From: Nitrosomonas sp. JL21
GTDB taxonomy: Bacteria; Pseudomonadota; Gammaproteobacteria; Burkholderiales; Nitrosomonadaceae
Length of the DNA: 64,000 nucleotides
Direction of reading: 5' to 3'
Assembly: GCF_009833095.1 (NCBI RefSeq)
Contig: NZ_QRCB01000009.1
Span: forward strand, 1 to 64,000
This document shows, one piece after another, positions 1-10,888 of the stretch; the stretch's first letter is position 1, and each line of letters starts with the position of its first letter. Both the position numbers and the translations under genes were made by a program. The notes beneath the pieces were generated by a model, which was not told the origin of the DNA, did no database searches, and worked only from the letters and a program-made list of their open reading frames with translations.

Positions 1-111
1 ACGATAATAGAGGCAAGCCAATCATTAGGGATAGGTGAATCGGTATTGAGGCGTTGGGTGAAGCAGTTGCGACAGGAACGAATAGGAATCGTCCCGCAAG
101 CAAAGGAATAA
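1..111 (+). pseudogene. IS3-family transposase OrfA remnant
   Basis: Frame 1 is open from the window edge and encodes a helix-turn-helix segment (EASQSLGIGESVLRRWVKQL, then RQERIGIVP) typical of the N-terminal half of IS3-family OrfA (transposase_8 type). The frame ends at TAA 109-111, before the leucine-zipper part of OrfA, and no OrfB follows. The N-terminus lies outside the window. The last few codons (from about 92-100 onward) no longer look like OrfA and coincide with the broken end of the small gene on the other strand, so the element seems truncated by a deletion or recombination rather than ending at an IS terminus. A non-functional remnant is likely. The family call is from motif recall only. 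Confidence 0.6.
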
Positions 112-235
112 AGAAACTCAGCCAATCTGAAGGTGTACCCTTCGGACTATTGATTAACATCTCCCGTGTTCTTGGAAATAACACCACGATAAACATTATA
201 AGTGCCAAGGCAGAGAAAATTTGCATCCAATCCAT
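98..235 (-). pseudogene. small membrane protein gene, 3' end replaced by IS remnant
   Basis: On the minus strand an ATG at 235-233, preceded by a good Shine-Dalgarno sequence (AGAGGA, about 4 bases upstream), opens a frame starting MDWMQIFSALALIMFIV. It then reads FPRTREML and SPKGTPSDWLSFFIPLLA. This resembles a short (about 55-60 residue) betaproteobacterial membrane protein with one hydrophobic helix at each end. The second helix is expected to continue with hydrophobic residues, but after FFIPLLA the frame runs into the complement of the OrfA fragment and stays open to the window edge. The gene is therefore probably broken. Function unknown. It lies downstream of the yccA terminator and has its own ribosome binding site. 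Confidence 0.5.
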
Positions 236-253
236 TTTATCCTCTTCATAAAA

Positions 254-278
254 AAAGCCCCGGCATAGTCGGGGCTTT
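254..278 (-). terminator. rho-independent terminator of yccA
   Basis: An 8-9 bp GC-rich stem (AAGCCCCG / CGGGGCTT) with a 7-base loop is followed on the minus strand by a run of T. It sits 23 bases past the yccA stop, so it ends the minus-strand yccA transcript. Confidence 0.85.
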
Positions 279-300
279 ATATTCACTCAGCAATCCAGAT

Positions 301-972
301 TTAATCATCATTACCCATAATACCTAAGATCTGCAACAAGCTGATAAAGATATTAAAAATAGTCATATATAAACCGATAGTGGCTAACACATAATTGGTT
401 TCCCCGCCATGGATGATACGACTTGTATCATATAAAATGAATCCACTCATAATTAAAATGACTGCTGCGGAAATTACTAATGACATAACCGGTATCTGTA
501 GAAAAATATTAGCTAATGAAGCAAGCAAAATCAGTAGAAAACCGACCATTAAAAAACCACCCAGAAAATTAAAATCTTTTCGCGTAGCAAGTGCATATGC
601 AGACAGACCCATAAATATTACACCTGTGCCCGCCAACGATAATGTAATAATGTTGCTGCCATTAGGTAATGATGCATACACTGTCAGTATCGGCCCTAAC
701 CCAAAGCCCAACAGACCTGTGATTAGGAAAACAATTCCTATCCCAGCCGGTGAATTGGCAAACCGGGGCAGCACAAACATCGCAATTAACATTCCACCAA
801 TCACCGAAATCAAATATGTCATCTGGGGCATATTCAAAAACATTGAAAGTGCTGCTGTGAAACCGCTGAATAACAATGTCAATGACAACAACATATAAGT
901 ATTACGCAATACTCTGCTGGTTGAGACTCCAGACGATGAACTACGCACAACTGTCGAATAGTTTTGATTCAT
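301..972 (-). CDS. yccA: Bax inhibitor-1 / YccA family membrane protein
   Basis: The 223-residue product is an inner-membrane protein of the BI-1/UPF0005 (TMBIM) family. It has a short hydrophilic N-terminus followed by about seven hydrophobic segments. The first begins at VLRNTYMLLSLTLLFSG (about residues 21-37), matching the start of E. coli YccA. The family signature DTSRIIHGGETNYV lies near residue 182-195, and the protein ends in a short acidic tail (NDD). E. coli YccA interacts with the FtsH protease and modulates its action on membrane proteins; the same role here is inferred. The length matches YccA (219). The gene is monocistronic, with a terminator just downstream and about 140 bases of AT-rich sequence upstream that would hold the promoter. 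Confidence 0.92.
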   Translation of the reverse strand: MNQNYSTVVRSSSSGVSTSRVLRNTYMLLSLTLLFSGFTAALSMFLNMPQMTYLISVIGGMLIAMFVLPRFANSPAGIGIVFLITGLLGFGLGPILTVYASLPNGSNIITLSLAGTGVIFMGLSAYALATRKDFNFLGGFLMVGFLLILLASLANIFLQIPVMSLVISAAVILIMSGFILYDTSRIIHGGETNYVLATIGLYMTIFNIFISLLQILGIMGNDD

Positions 973-1115
973 TTGTTACGACCTCCATCTAAAATTAATA
1001 CAAATCATTCTCGTGAATACTAAGACTAATATATCAAACATATGGTTCAAATTGCCGATGACATATTGTTTTCGACTAAAAATACACACTCTTAATAATA
1101 ATCTGAATTCTAAAT

Positions 1116-1556
1116 TTAAACAGTTTTAGATTTAGAAAGTGCAAAATTATAAACTAGAAAAAAGCCTCCCCGTTCGACCAACGTGATGTTGAGGCTGATC
1201 AAGCCCGCATCAAAATCTGCTGTGCCTGAATAATTAATATGTTTTTCTCCCAACAGAGAAAACGCACTGGCCATGCGGGAAAAATTCAATTCTTGAATGG
1301 TCTTGAATCGACCAAACTGGCGATACTGGGTCAGTATATTTTCTAATTGCTCATCATTTATCACTTGTTTAGTTTCAGGTGCCAAGTGAAGTAAAACAAC
1401 CGATCTATCCCAGCTCGAAATTTCCTTTAGAATTTGAGTAATTGCAGGCTCTGCGCTCCGGCTATAATGATCTCTTTCTCGACCTGTATAAAAAAACAAC
1501 ATGATAGCGAACGTTAAAAATGCGGCGACAATAATACGAAGCGTCTGAACTTGCAT
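1116..1556 (-). CDS. conserved hypothetical protein, N-terminal membrane anchor
   Basis: The 146-residue product is of unknown function. Residues about 7-24 (LRIIVAAFLTFAIMLFFYTG) form a single hydrophobic helix, followed by a soluble domain of about 115 residues. The domain contains SSWDRSVVLLHLAPE, then a four-helix-like stretch, and ends in alternating beta-type sequence (GLISLNITLVERGGFFLVYNFALSK). The pattern suggests a small periplasmic or membrane-anchored fold resembling the DUF4864/NTF2-like shape, but I do not recognise a named family. It starts 23 bases after the ruvB stop, so it is probably the last gene of the yebC-ruvCAB transcript. No catalytic motif is visible. Confidence 0.65.
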   Translation of the reverse strand: MQVQTLRIIVAAFLTFAIMLFFYTGRERDHYSRSAEPAITQILKEISSWDRSVVLLHLAPETKQVINDEQLENILTQYRQFGRFKTIQELNFSRMASAFSLLGEKHINYSGTADFDAGLISLNITLVERGGFFLVYNFALSKSKTV

Positions 1557-1579
1557 AATTACTCAAAAATAAATTTTTA

Positions 1580-2623
1580 TTAATAACTATCTTCCCAGAG
1601 ACTACTATTTCCGCCATTCTGTGGAATAGCAATACCAAAATGCCGATAAGTGGCAATAGTAGCTATACGTCCTCTAGGTGTACGTTTCAGGAATCCTTGC
1701 TGGATCAGATATGGTTCCAATACCTCTTCAATCGTATCACGTTCCTCGCTGATAGCAGCAGCGAGATTATCAATGCCTACCGGGCCGCCATTGAATTTTT
1801 CCATTATCGTCAACAGCAGCTTTTGGTCCATCATATCCAATCCGACCAAATCGACATCCAACATTCTCAAAGCTTCATCAGCCACCGGACGAGTAACGTG
1901 CCCATCAACTTTAACTTCAGCAAAGTCACGAACCCGGCGTAACAATCGATTGACTATCCGGGGAGTACCGCGCGAACGCCGCGCAATCTCAAAAGCACCC
2001 TCCGATGATATTGTTACATTTAATAATCGCGCAGAGCGAGTGACTATTTTGCTGAGTTCACCAGGTGAATAAAACTCGAGGCGCGATACGATTCCAAAAC
2101 GATCACGCAAGGGGTTGGTGAGCATACCGGCGCGGGTTGTAGCTCCGACTAAGGTAAAGGGCGGCAAATCAAGTTTCACAGATCTTGCTGCTGGACCCTC
2201 ACCAATCATAATATCTAATTGATAATCCTCGAGTGCCGGATAGAGAATTTCCTCCACCACTGGAGATAACCGGTGAATTTCGTCGATAAACAAAACATCA
2301 TTAGGTTCAAGATTAGTCAATAATGCTGCCAAATCACCGGGGCGCTCGAGAACTGGGCCAGAAGTCTGACGTAAGCTCACGCCCATTTCCCGGGAAATAA
2401 TATGAGCCAGTGTGGTCTTTCCCAATCCTGGCGGACCAAACAGCAGAACATGATCGAGAGCTTCATGACGATTTTTTGCTGCTTTAATAAAAATCTGCAA
2501 TTGCGCAAGAATTTTTTCCTGACCGATATATTCGTCGAATTGCTTGGGACGTAATGCGCGCTCAAACACATCTTCCTGTGAAGACGAAGAAACTGCGGTC
2601 ATTAGTCGATCAGTCTCTATCAT
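1580..2623 (-). CDS. ruvB: Holliday junction branch-migration ATPase RuvB
   Basis: The 347-residue product is the hexameric AAA+ motor that pumps DNA through RuvA-bound Holliday junctions during recombination and fork repair. It shows Walker A GPPGLGKT (residues 63-70), Walker B FIDE (112-115), the GATTRAG sensor region near 158-164, and the C-terminal winged-helix end with TPRGRIAT. Length and domain order match E. coli RuvB (336). It lies 25 bases after ruvA in the order yebC-ruvC-ruvA-ruvB. A second in-frame Met at residue 8 is an alternative start; the annotated one keeps the variable N-terminus usual for the family. Confidence 0.97.
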   Translation of the reverse strand: MIETDRLMTAVSSSSQEDVFERALRPKQFDEYIGQEKILAQLQIFIKAAKNRHEALDHVLLFGPPGLGKTTLAHIISREMGVSLRQTSGPVLERPGDLAALLTNLEPNDVLFIDEIHRLSPVVEEILYPALEDYQLDIMIGEGPAARSVKLDLPPFTLVGATTRAGMLTNPLRDRFGIVSRLEFYSPGELSKIVTRSARLLNVTISSEGAFEIARRSRGTPRIVNRLLRRVRDFAEVKVDGHVTRPVADEALRMLDVDLVGLDMMDQKLLLTIMEKFNGGPVGIDNLAAAISEERDTIEEVLEPYLIQQGFLKRTPRGRIATIATYRHFGIAIPQNGGNSSLWEDSY

Positions 2624-2648
2624 GGAATCCCTTGAATCTCATTGTTTA

Positions 2649-3233
2649 TTATTTTTCTTTAGATAATAATTGCAGGGCTTGTCGAATACCATCTGATAAC
2701 GACCCATTCACAGTAACGTTTTTGACCGCCCAGTCAGCTTCACGTTCACTATAACCCAATGATAATAGAGCATTAATTATGTCATCCGAGTTTGTGATGG
2801 GGATTGGTGATTGACTCAGCCCCCTGACTGCAGAGCTTAATTTATCGCGTAATTCCAGCAGCAGGCGTTCGGCGGTTTTTTTTCCAATCCCCGGTACTTT
2901 AATAAGCCTCGCACTATCTTGCGAAACTACCGCCTGATGCAGATCAGAAACGCTTAAACCGGAGAGGAGGGCCAATGCCGTTCTTGCGCCAATCCCAGAA
3001 ATTTTCACCAATATGCGGAACGTTTGCCGTTCTGATTCCGTTAAAAAACCGAACAGCAAATGCATATCCTCACGAATGACGAGGTGCGTATAGAGCGCGA
3101 CTGAAACTCCCGTTTCGGGAAGGTCATAAAATGTACTCATGGGCACATCGATCTCATAGCCCACTCCTTGCACATCCAATACTACCTGTGGAGGGTGTTT
3201 TTCACGCAATATCCCTGCCAACCGACCAATCAT
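2649..3233 (-). CDS. ruvA: Holliday junction DNA-binding protein RuvA
   Basis: The 194-residue product binds four-way junctions as a tetramer and loads RuvB. The N-terminal OB fold (MIGRLAGIL..., residues 1-63) is followed by two helix-hairpin-helix motifs, [15 protein letters not shown] (77-91) and [14 protein letters not shown] (112-125), then a linker and the C-terminal RuvB-binding three-helix domain (about 148-194, with [11 protein letters not shown]). The ATG overlaps the stop of ruvC (positions 3230-3233), suggesting translational coupling. Length is normal for the family (about 200). Confidence 0.97.
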   Translation of the reverse strand: MIGRLAGILREKHPPQVVLDVQGVGYEIDVPMSTFYDLPETGVSVALYTHLVIREDMHLLFGFLTESERQTFRILVKISGIGARTALALLSGLSVSDLHQAVVSQDSARLIKVPGIGKKTAERLLLELRDKLSSAVRGLSQSPIPITNSDDIINALLSLGYSEREADWAVKNVTVNGSLSDGIRQALQLLSKEK

Positions 3234-3748
3234 ACTAACCGCCCCCGCTTCATACGATAACCGGTTAATGGAATTCTCCCCAAATTCAATCCATTATGTG
3301 CATGGCAGATCGCACATGCTAAAGCATCTGAAGCATCCGCACGCGGACTATCCATTAAGTTCAGCAAACGCACCACCATGTCTTGCACTTGGTTTTTTTT
3401 TGCATGACCATTACCAACCACGGCTTGTTTGATTTGCAATGCAGTATATTCTGCTATTATCAGATTTTGCTTAACTGCAGCACATATCGCTGCACCACGG
3501 GCCTGTCCTAGCAAGAGCGTTGATTTAGGATTGATATTAACAAACACCTGCTCAATTGCCACATATTCAGGTCGATATTCGGTAATAATTTCATCCAAGC
3601 CATCTAAAATCACTTTAAGTCGATCAGGTAAGGTACCTTCGGAAGTTTTAATACAGCCACTACCAATGTAGAATAAACTGCCCTCTGTATGATCAATCAC
3701 ACCAAATCCCGTGATCCGCAGCCCAGGATCTATACCGAGAATACGAAT
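3230..3748 (-). CDS. ruvC: Holliday junction endonuclease RuvC, probable ATT start
   Basis: RuvC cuts Holliday junctions held by RuvAB. The first ATG in frame (3700) would give a 156-residue protein without the catalytic first strand. Reading upstream gives [18 protein letters not shown], the conserved RuvC N-terminus. The only initiator in the right place is ATT at 3748-3746, preceded by GGGGGG four bases upstream. From this start the protein has 172 residues (E. coli 173) and the four metal-binding acids fall at D7, E66, D138 and D141, with the family spacing. A neighbouring ATG lies in another frame and stops after four codons. The choice of ATT is inference from homology and spacing; a sequencing error changing ATG to ATT is the alternative. 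It follows yebC by 26 bases and overlaps ruvA by 4. Confidence 0.9.
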   Translation of the reverse strand: MRILGIDPGLRITGFGVIDHTEGSLFYIGSGCIKTSEGTLPDRLKVILDGLDEIITEYRPEYVAIEQVFVNINPKSTLLLGQARGAAICAAVKQNLIIAEYTALQIKQAVVGNGHAKKNQVQDMVVRLLNLMDSPRADASDALACAICHAHNGLNLGRIPLTGYRMKRGRLV

Positions 3749-3774
3749 TTTACCCCCCGTACATACAACAGAAT

Positions 3775-4500
3775 TTATTCGTCCAGCACGGCATTAGTGT
3801 ATACATTCTGAACATCATCAAGATTTTCCAAGGCATCAATTAATTTTTGCATCTTTATTACGTCATCACCGGTCAATACAGCTTCATTGCTTGGTTTCAT
3901 AGTAACTTCCGTCAATTCCGCTTTAAAACCTGCTTTTTCTAAGGCTTCCTTGATTCTTATAAATTCGTAAGGTGCAGTAATCACTTCAATGCTGCCATCA
4001 TCATTAGTCACAACATCTTCTGCTCCAGCATCTAATGCCGCTTCCATAAGGCTATCTTCATTGGTGCCGGGTTCGAAGATCAGTTGCCCACAATGCTTGA
4101 ATAAAAAATTGACGGAACCATCCGTTCCTAAATTCCCCCCATATTTAGTGAAAGCATGCCGCACATCAGCAACAGTACGAACTCGATTATCCGTCATGCA
4201 ATCAACCATGACTGCTGCACCGGCTATTCCATACCCCTCATAGCGAATCTCTTCATAATCAACGCCTTCTAGTTCACCACTTCCACGTTTAATTGCACGT
4301 TCAACATTATCTTTTGGCATGTTCTGATCATATGCCTTGTCAACAGCCAACCGCAAACGCGGGTTACTGCTAATATCACTGCCCCCCATTCGAGCAGCCA
4401 CAGTGATTTCCTTGATTAGTCGAGTAAAAACTTTTCCGCGCTTGGCATCCTGCGCAGCTTTCTTATGCTTAATATTAGCCCATTTGCTATGACCTGCCAT
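3775..4500 (-). CDS. yebC: YebC/PmpR family translation/regulatory protein
   Basis: The 241-residue product has the signature N-terminus [23 protein letters not shown] with the two lysine-rich blocks, the middle [26 protein letters not shown] stretch (residues about 108-133), and the C-terminal [10 protein letters not shown] end. YebC-type proteins were long described as transcription factors; recent work on the family places them at ribosomes stalled on proline-rich stretches. It heads the ruvC-ruvA-ruvB cluster, a common proteobacterial order. The length (about 240) is standard. The 149-base gap to glmS upstream would hold the cluster's promoter. Confidence 0.95.
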   Translation of the reverse strand: MAGHSKWANIKHKKAAQDAKRGKVFTRLIKEITVAARMGGSDISSNPRLRLAVDKAYDQNMPKDNVERAIKRGSGELEGVDYEEIRYEGYGIAGAAVMVDCMTDNRVRTVADVRHAFTKYGGNLGTDGSVNFLFKHCGQLIFEPGTNEDSLMEAALDAGAEDVVTNDDGSIEVITAPYEFIRIKEALEKAGFKAELTEVTMKPSNEAVLTGDDVIKMQKLIDALENLDDVQNVYTNAVLDE

Positions 4501-4649
4501 ATTTCAATTACCCTTTCTTAAGCCAACGTATACCAATAGTTGATATCAGAAGTATACAAGCTTTTCAACGATAATCAGCTCTTGTATTTCTTAATTCTGA
4601 ATCAAAGCCTCTGGTCAAGTCAGAATCATCTCGATAGATAGATTTGACA

Positions 4650-6497
4650 TTATTCGACTGTTACCGCTTTAGCTAGATTTCTCGGTTTATCGACATCCGT
4701 TCTTTTCTCCAATGCGACATGATAGGCTAGAAACTGCAAAGGAATGGTATGAAGAATTGGACTGAGTAAACCAGCATGTTCGGCTAATCGAATGGCGTGC
4801 AAGTTTTTACTTTCCGTAATGTGAGAATCAGCATCTGCAAATACATAGAGCTCCCCCCCGCGCGCATGTACTTCTTGCAAATTGGACTTGAGTTTTCCAA
4901 GCAATTGATCATTAGGTGCAATCGCAACGATTGGCATTTCGCTATCAACTAGCGCTAACGGTCCATGCTTCAACTCACCTGCTGCATATGCCTCAGCATG
5001 AATATAAGAGATTTCCTTGAGCTTCAGGGCGCCTTCCATGGCAATCGGATAATGAACGCCACGCCCCAGAAACAATGCATGTCTTTTCTGGGCAAAATTT
5101 CTGGCCCAGTTCTTGACTTGCGACTCTACTTGTAAAACATTATGTAACGCAAGAGGTAAATGTCTTAGCGCCGCAATCATTTTTTTCTCATCCTCTGGGG
5201 ATAGATGGCGGCGGATTTTTGCAAGTGTTACAGCCAGCAACAAGAGTGAAGCAAGTTGTGTCGTAAAAGCTTTGGTTGACGCCACGCCAATTTCTGGGCC
5301 TGCTCGAGTTAGAAATCGCAACGTGGTCTGACGTATCAATGCGCTTTCTGGAACGTTACAAATTGCCAAGCTGTAAAGATGACCTAATTTTCTTGCGTAA
5401 CTCAGCGCCGCTAACGTATCTGCGGTCTCGCCCGATTGAGAAATTCCGATGACTAGCGTATCGGGATCGGCAATAGGGTCACGATAACGGTATTCGCTGG
5501 CTATCTCGACATTACAGGGTAAGCCGGCAACACTTTCCATCCAGTATCTAGCTACCAAGCCAGCATGATAGCTGGTTCCACACGCGATGATCAGAACTTG
5601 ATTGATGCGTGAAAAAATTTTTTCTGCTTCATTGCCAAATAAATTAGCCGAAATTGATTGGGCGTTGAATACCATTTCAAGTGTATTTGCGACTGCACTC
5701 GGTTGCTCGAATATTTCTTTTTGCATGAAATGAGCATAGGGACCCAATTCAATTGCTTCATTCGAAATACTACTTTCGTGCACAATACGATCAACCGCCT
5801 CGCCCGTTTGTTTATGCAAACAATTGACGATGCGGTATTCCTGGCTATTTATTTCAGCGACATCGCCTTCTTCCAGATAAATAATATTGCGAGTAGTCTT
5901 TAGCAATGCTGAGGAATCCGATGCCACGTAATTCCCATCTTTTCCTACACCGATCAACAAAGGCGCACCATTTCTTGCTACAACAATCCGCTCCGGATGA
6001 GTTTCTTCCATGACAGCAATCGCATAAGCGCCCTGAAGCTCAGCTATCGAAAGACACACGGCTTGCATCAAATCAGTCGCCTGCTTCAGCTTGAAAGCAA
6101 TTAAATGTGCGATGACTTCGGTATCGGTATCCGAAGTGAATATGTAGCCTTGTTTCTTGAGAAAAATACGTATGTCTTCATGATTTTCGATGATGCCGTT
6201 ATGAACGACAGCTATTCGTAATTCTTCTCCTGAAAAATGAGGATGAGCATTGCGTTCAGAAGGCTCTCCATGTGTTGCCCAGCGCGTGTGTGCAATGCCT
6301 GCCAGCCCAGATGTTTTCTGTTCTGCAGCAAGTTTTCGTAATTCAGTTACTCGCCCCGTCGTACGCAATCGATGCAAGCCATCATTGGTTACCACCAATC
6401 CTGCCGAATCATAACCTCTGTACTCTAGACGCAACAATCCCTCTAAGAGAACAGGTACTATGTTTACTTTCGCAATTGCCCCAACTATTCCGCACAT
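4650..6497 (-). CDS. glmS: glutamine-fructose-6-phosphate aminotransferase (isomerizing)
   Basis: The 615-residue enzyme converts fructose-6-phosphate and glutamine to glucosamine-6-phosphate, the first step to UDP-GlcNAc for peptidoglycan and LPS. The N-terminal Ntn glutaminase domain begins MCGIVGA with catalytic Cys2, followed by HTRWATHG (about 70-77). Two SIS sugar-isomerase domains follow (about 290-430 and 460-605), with IACGTSYHAGLVARYW and GRGVHYPIAMEGALKLKE. The C-terminus ends PRNLAKAVTVE, the conserved tail. It lies 51 bases after glmU, so the two act in one pathway and probably one transcript. I see no ribozyme leader of the Gram-positive type. Confidence 0.97.
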   Translation of the reverse strand: MCGIVGAIAKVNIVPVLLEGLLRLEYRGYDSAGLVVTNDGLHRLRTTGRVTELRKLAAEQKTSGLAGIAHTRWATHGEPSERNAHPHFSGEELRIAVVHNGIIENHEDIRIFLKKQGYIFTSDTDTEVIAHLIAFKLKQATDLMQAVCLSIAELQGAYAIAVMEETHPERIVVARNGAPLLIGVGKDGNYVASDSSALLKTTRNIIYLEEGDVAEINSQEYRIVNCLHKQTGEAVDRIVHESSISNEAIELGPYAHFMQKEIFEQPSAVANTLEMVFNAQSISANLFGNEAEKIFSRINQVLIIACGTSYHAGLVARYWMESVAGLPCNVEIASEYRYRDPIADPDTLVIGISQSGETADTLAALSYARKLGHLYSLAICNVPESALIRQTTLRFLTRAGPEIGVASTKAFTTQLASLLLLAVTLAKIRRHLSPEDEKKMIAALRHLPLALHNVLQVESQVKNWARNFAQKRHALFLGRGVHYPIAMEGALKLKEISYIHAEAYAAGELKHGPLALVDSEMPIVAIAPNDQLLGKLKSNLQEVHARGGELYVFADADSHITESKNLHAIRLAEHAGLLSPILHTIPLQFLAYHVALEKRTDVDKPRNLAKAVTVE

Positions 6498-6548
6498 CTC
6501 AACTTCTCCCTTATACAGCGAGTTTTCTCACTCAATGACGTTGGAATT

Positions 6549-7922
6549 TTATTTTTTAGATTTTGTTGGACGTTTCCAATCAGAAACGCTCACTTGCTTA
6601 GCTCGCGACAAAGTCAACGCATCTTCGGGCGTATCTTTTGTAATCGTCGATCCCGCTCCAATAGTAGAACCTTTAGAAACTCTGACGGGTGCGACAAGCT
6701 GTGTATCGGATCCGATGAACACATCATCTTCTATGATGGTTCGATGCTTATTTGCGCCATCATAATTGCAGGTAATGGTTCCTGCACCGATATTGACTCT
6801 CTCTCCAACCTCGGAGTCCCCAATATAACTTAGGTGATTAGCTTTACTTCCAGCAGCTATGTGGCTATTCTTCACTTCAACAAAATTACCGATATGCACT
6901 TTATCCAGAAGCATAGTGCCAGGACGAATTCTTGCAAAAGGACCAATCTTACAGCTTGCTCCTATCTCGGTATCTTCAATGACACTGCAGGGAGCAATCT
7001 GCGTTCCTGCTGCAACAATAACATTTTTCAAAATGCAATGGGAACTTACATGCACGCCATCGCCCAGCTTGACAATCCCTTCAAAAATACAATCAACATC
7101 AATTGTGACATCTGATCCACAAGTCAACTCACCTCGCACATCAATCCGCGCCGGGTCCATTAAAGTAACACCTTGATCCAATAATTTATTTGCATATTCT
7201 TTTTGATAAATTCGTTCCAGTTCGGCAAGTTGAGTTTTATTATTGACGCCCATGATCTCCCAGAAATTGTCAGGCTGAACTGATTTAACAGTTATGCCTT
7301 GGCTTGCAGCAATCTCAATGAGATCTGTCAAATAATATTCCCCTTGCGCATTTTTATTATTAATTTTTGATAACCACTCATGCAAATAACGATTGGGAAT
7401 TGCCATAATTCCCGTATTAATTTCACATATATTTTGTTGTTCTTGGCTGGCGTCTTTTTGTTCGATGATTCCCGTAATCACGCCTGTCTCAGCATTTCGT
7501 AAAATTCGACCATAACCACTTGGGTTTTCCATGGTGGATGTAAGTAATGCGCAATGTTTATCTTCTACAGCATCCAGCAATTTCTTGAGAGTATCAGCCT
7601 TAATTAGTGGAACATCACCGTACAGTATCAGAGTTAAGCCCTCTGGATCGAGATGGGATTGTGCCTGCATGACAGCATGCCCCGTGCCAAGCTGATGTTC
7701 TTGTACAACCCATGTCAGATCGGCCATGGGGATTGCTTGTTTAATTTTTTCCCCGCCATGCCCTATTACTGTGCATATTTTATGAGGCATTAGCGAACTG
7801 ACCGTTTTAATGATATGAAGAAGTAAAGGCATGCCCGCCAATGGATGCAGAACTTTTGGCAGAGATGATTGCATGCGCTTTCCAACACCCGCCGCAAGAA
7901 TTACGATATTCAGCTTTGTCAC
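6549..7922 (-). CDS. glmU: bifunctional GlcNAc-1-P uridyltransferase / GlcN-1-P acetyltransferase
   Basis: The 457-residue enzyme acetylates glucosamine-1-phosphate and couples it to UTP to give UDP-GlcNAc. The N-terminal nucleotidyltransferase domain has LAAGVGKRMQSSLPKVLHPLAG (residues about 9-30) and LYGDVPL (near 99). The C-terminal left-handed beta-helix (about 250-450) has hexapeptide repeats and the acetyl-CoA site stretch NIGAGTITCNYDGANKH. Length matches E. coli GlmU (456). It starts the glmU-glmS unit. The C-terminal tail is lysine-rich (RPTKSKK). Confidence 0.97.
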   Translation of the reverse strand: MTKLNIVILAAGVGKRMQSSLPKVLHPLAGMPLLLHIIKTVSSLMPHKICTVIGHGGEKIKQAIPMADLTWVVQEHQLGTGHAVMQAQSHLDPEGLTLILYGDVPLIKADTLKKLLDAVEDKHCALLTSTMENPSGYGRILRNAETGVITGIIEQKDASQEQQNICEINTGIMAIPNRYLHEWLSKINNKNAQGEYYLTDLIEIAASQGITVKSVQPDNFWEIMGVNNKTQLAELERIYQKEYANKLLDQGVTLMDPARIDVRGELTCGSDVTIDVDCIFEGIVKLGDGVHVSSHCILKNVIVAAGTQIAPCSVIEDTEIGASCKIGPFARIRPGTMLLDKVHIGNFVEVKNSHIAAGSKANHLSYIGDSEVGERVNIGAGTITCNYDGANKHRTIIEDDVFIGSDTQLVAPVRVSKGSTIGAGSTITKDTPEDALTLSRAKQVSVSDWKRPTKSKK

Positions 7923-8105
7923 AATAGTAGTTTCCTTCTGGTAAAAATAGATGGGTTAATCAATTTCTTAGAAGTACACAATCATTTGTATAAATCTCAT
8001 TGTTTATAGATATTCTTCCAAAACAATGATTAATCTTTATCGAAGAATTTTTCAGAGCCGGTAATATTTGATTCCTAGCAAAGTCAATATCTTTTGTATA
8101 AATGA

Positions 8106-8136
8106 AAAAAGGCGACATATCGCATGTCGCCTTTTT
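8106..8136 (-). terminator. terminator of the atp operon
   Basis: An 8-bp stem GGCGACAT / ATGTCGCC extended by five A-T pairs, with a 5-base loop, is followed on the minus strand by a T run. It lies 14 bases past the atpC stop, closing the ATP synthase operon. Confidence 0.9.
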
Positions 8137-8149
8137 AATTTTGGAACAA

Positions 8150-8575
8150 TTAATGTCCCCGCTTTCTCAATTTATCAATTGCCGCCAATTGTGCCATCGC
8201 TTCGATCAACTCAGCTTGCGCTTTAGCATAATCCAATTCGGATTCACGATTTTGCATAGCCTCCTCTGCAACTCGTTTGGCTTCTAATGCTTTCACTTCA
8301 TCAAGATCATGGCTGCGTACGGCAGTATCTGCCAGAATTGTGACAACATCCGGCTGAACTTCCAGCATACCGCCTGACACATAAATTAACTCTTCTTCTT
8401 TCAATTGTGCCTTAACGCGAACCATCCCAGACTTAATCTTCGTCAGCATAGGAGTATGACGGGGATAAATACCTACTTCTCCCATTTGCGCTGGTGCAAC
8501 TAAAAATTCCACTGGTCCAGAATAAATAGACTCTTCGGCACTTACGATATCAAGATGAAAAATGGTGCCCATCAC
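8150..8575 (-). CDS. atpC: F1 ATP synthase epsilon subunit
   Basis: The 141-residue subunit forms part of the rotor stalk and regulates hydrolysis. It shows the N-terminal beta-barrel ([15 protein letters not shown], then [19 protein letters not shown] near residues 33-50) and the C-terminal two-helix hairpin (about 90-141, [20 protein letters not shown]). It is the last gene of the operon, 15 bases after atpD. The first two codons are both ATG, so the exact start may be one codon later. Confidence 0.95.
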   Translation of the reverse strand: MMGTIFHLDIVSAEESIYSGPVEFLVAPAQMGEVGIYPRHTPMLTKIKSGMVRVKAQLKEEELIYVSGGMLEVQPDVVTILADTAVRSHDLDEVKALEAKRVAEEAMQNRESELDYAKAQAELIEAMAQLAAIDKLRKRGH

Positions 8576-8589
8576 AATTATTCCTCTGA

Positions 8590-9978
<1,389 letters not shown>

Positions 9979-9999
9979 CTAAACTTATATACAAAAATT

Positions 10000-10884
10000 T
10001 TAAACGGCCGCAGCACCACCGACAATTTCAGACAATTCTTTGGTAATTGCGGCTTGTCGTGATTTGTTATAAATCAACGTTAATTCATCAATAACACTGC
10101 CGGCATTATCTGATGCTGCTTTCATAGCTACCATACGCGCAGATTGTTCGGATGCCATATTCTCAGTAACCGCCTGATAGATTAATGCTTCCACATAACG
10201 CACCATAATATCATCAATGACTGGTTTCGCTTCTGGCTCGTAAATATAATCCCAGGTAGTTTTAGGTTTATCACTACCCGATTCATCACTATGCATGCGT
10301 TCATCAGTCAACGGAAGCAATTGCTCCATGACAGGCTCTTGTTTCATGGTATTGATAAAACGATTATAGAAAACATATACACGATCGAATTGATCATTGG
10401 TATAACCATCTAATACCACTTTAACTGCACCTATCAGTCTTGACATGTCAGGCGTATCGCCTAAAGCCACCACTTGAGAAATGACATTCGCGCCAATTCG
10501 GCTCATGAAGCCCAAACCTTTGTTACCGATACAGCACACTTCGATTTGTTCGCCTTCTGATTGCCAATTCTTCATCTGAGTAAGAGCTCTACGCAAGATA
10601 TTGGTATTTAATCCACCACAAAGTCCTTTATCCGACGTCACGATGATAATACCCACACGCTTGACTGTATCCCGAGCGATCAAAAAAGGATGTCGATACT
10701 CAGTATTAGCCCGGCTCATGTGAGCTGCCACATTACGTATTTTCTCCCCGTAGGGACGGGCCTTTTTCATGCGATCCTGAGCTTTACGCATTTTTGATGC
10801 CGCCACCATTTCCATGGCACGCGTTATCTTTTGCGTATTCTTTACGCTCTTGATTTTATTCCGGATTTCTCTGCTGCCAGCCAT
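10000..10884 (-). CDS. atpG: F1 ATP synthase gamma subunit
   Basis: The 294-residue central-shaft protein begins with the conserved coiled-coil [21 protein letters not shown] (shown in part) and [11 protein letters not shown], and ends with the matching C-terminal helix containing MKAASDNA and [26 protein letters not shown]. It rotates inside the alpha3-beta3 ring. Five bases separate it from atpA. Normal length (E. coli 287). Confidence 0.97.
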   Translation of the reverse strand: MAGSREIRNKIKSVKNTQKITRAMEMVAASKMRKAQDRMKKARPYGEKIRNVAAHMSRANTEYRHPFLIARDTVKRVGIIIVTSDKGLCGGLNTNILRRALTQMKNWQSEGEQIEVCCIGNKGLGFMSRIGANVISQVVALGDTPDMSRLIGAVKVVLDGYTNDQFDRVYVFYNRFINTMKQEPVMEQLLPLTDERMHSDESGSDKPKTTWDYIYEPEAKPVIDDIMVRYVEALIYQAVTENMASEQSARMVAMKAASDNAGSVIDELTLIYNKSRQAAITKELSEIVGGAAAV

Positions 10885-10888
10885 TTGC

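Noticed and set aside
395..898. Long plus-strand frame over yccA
   Set aside because: Runs antisense within a well-supported membrane-protein gene and has no family features.
4501..4649. glmS ribozyme or leader between yebC and glmS
   Set aside because: This gap is downstream of glmS, and nothing between glmU and glmS (51 bases) is long enough for the ribozyme.
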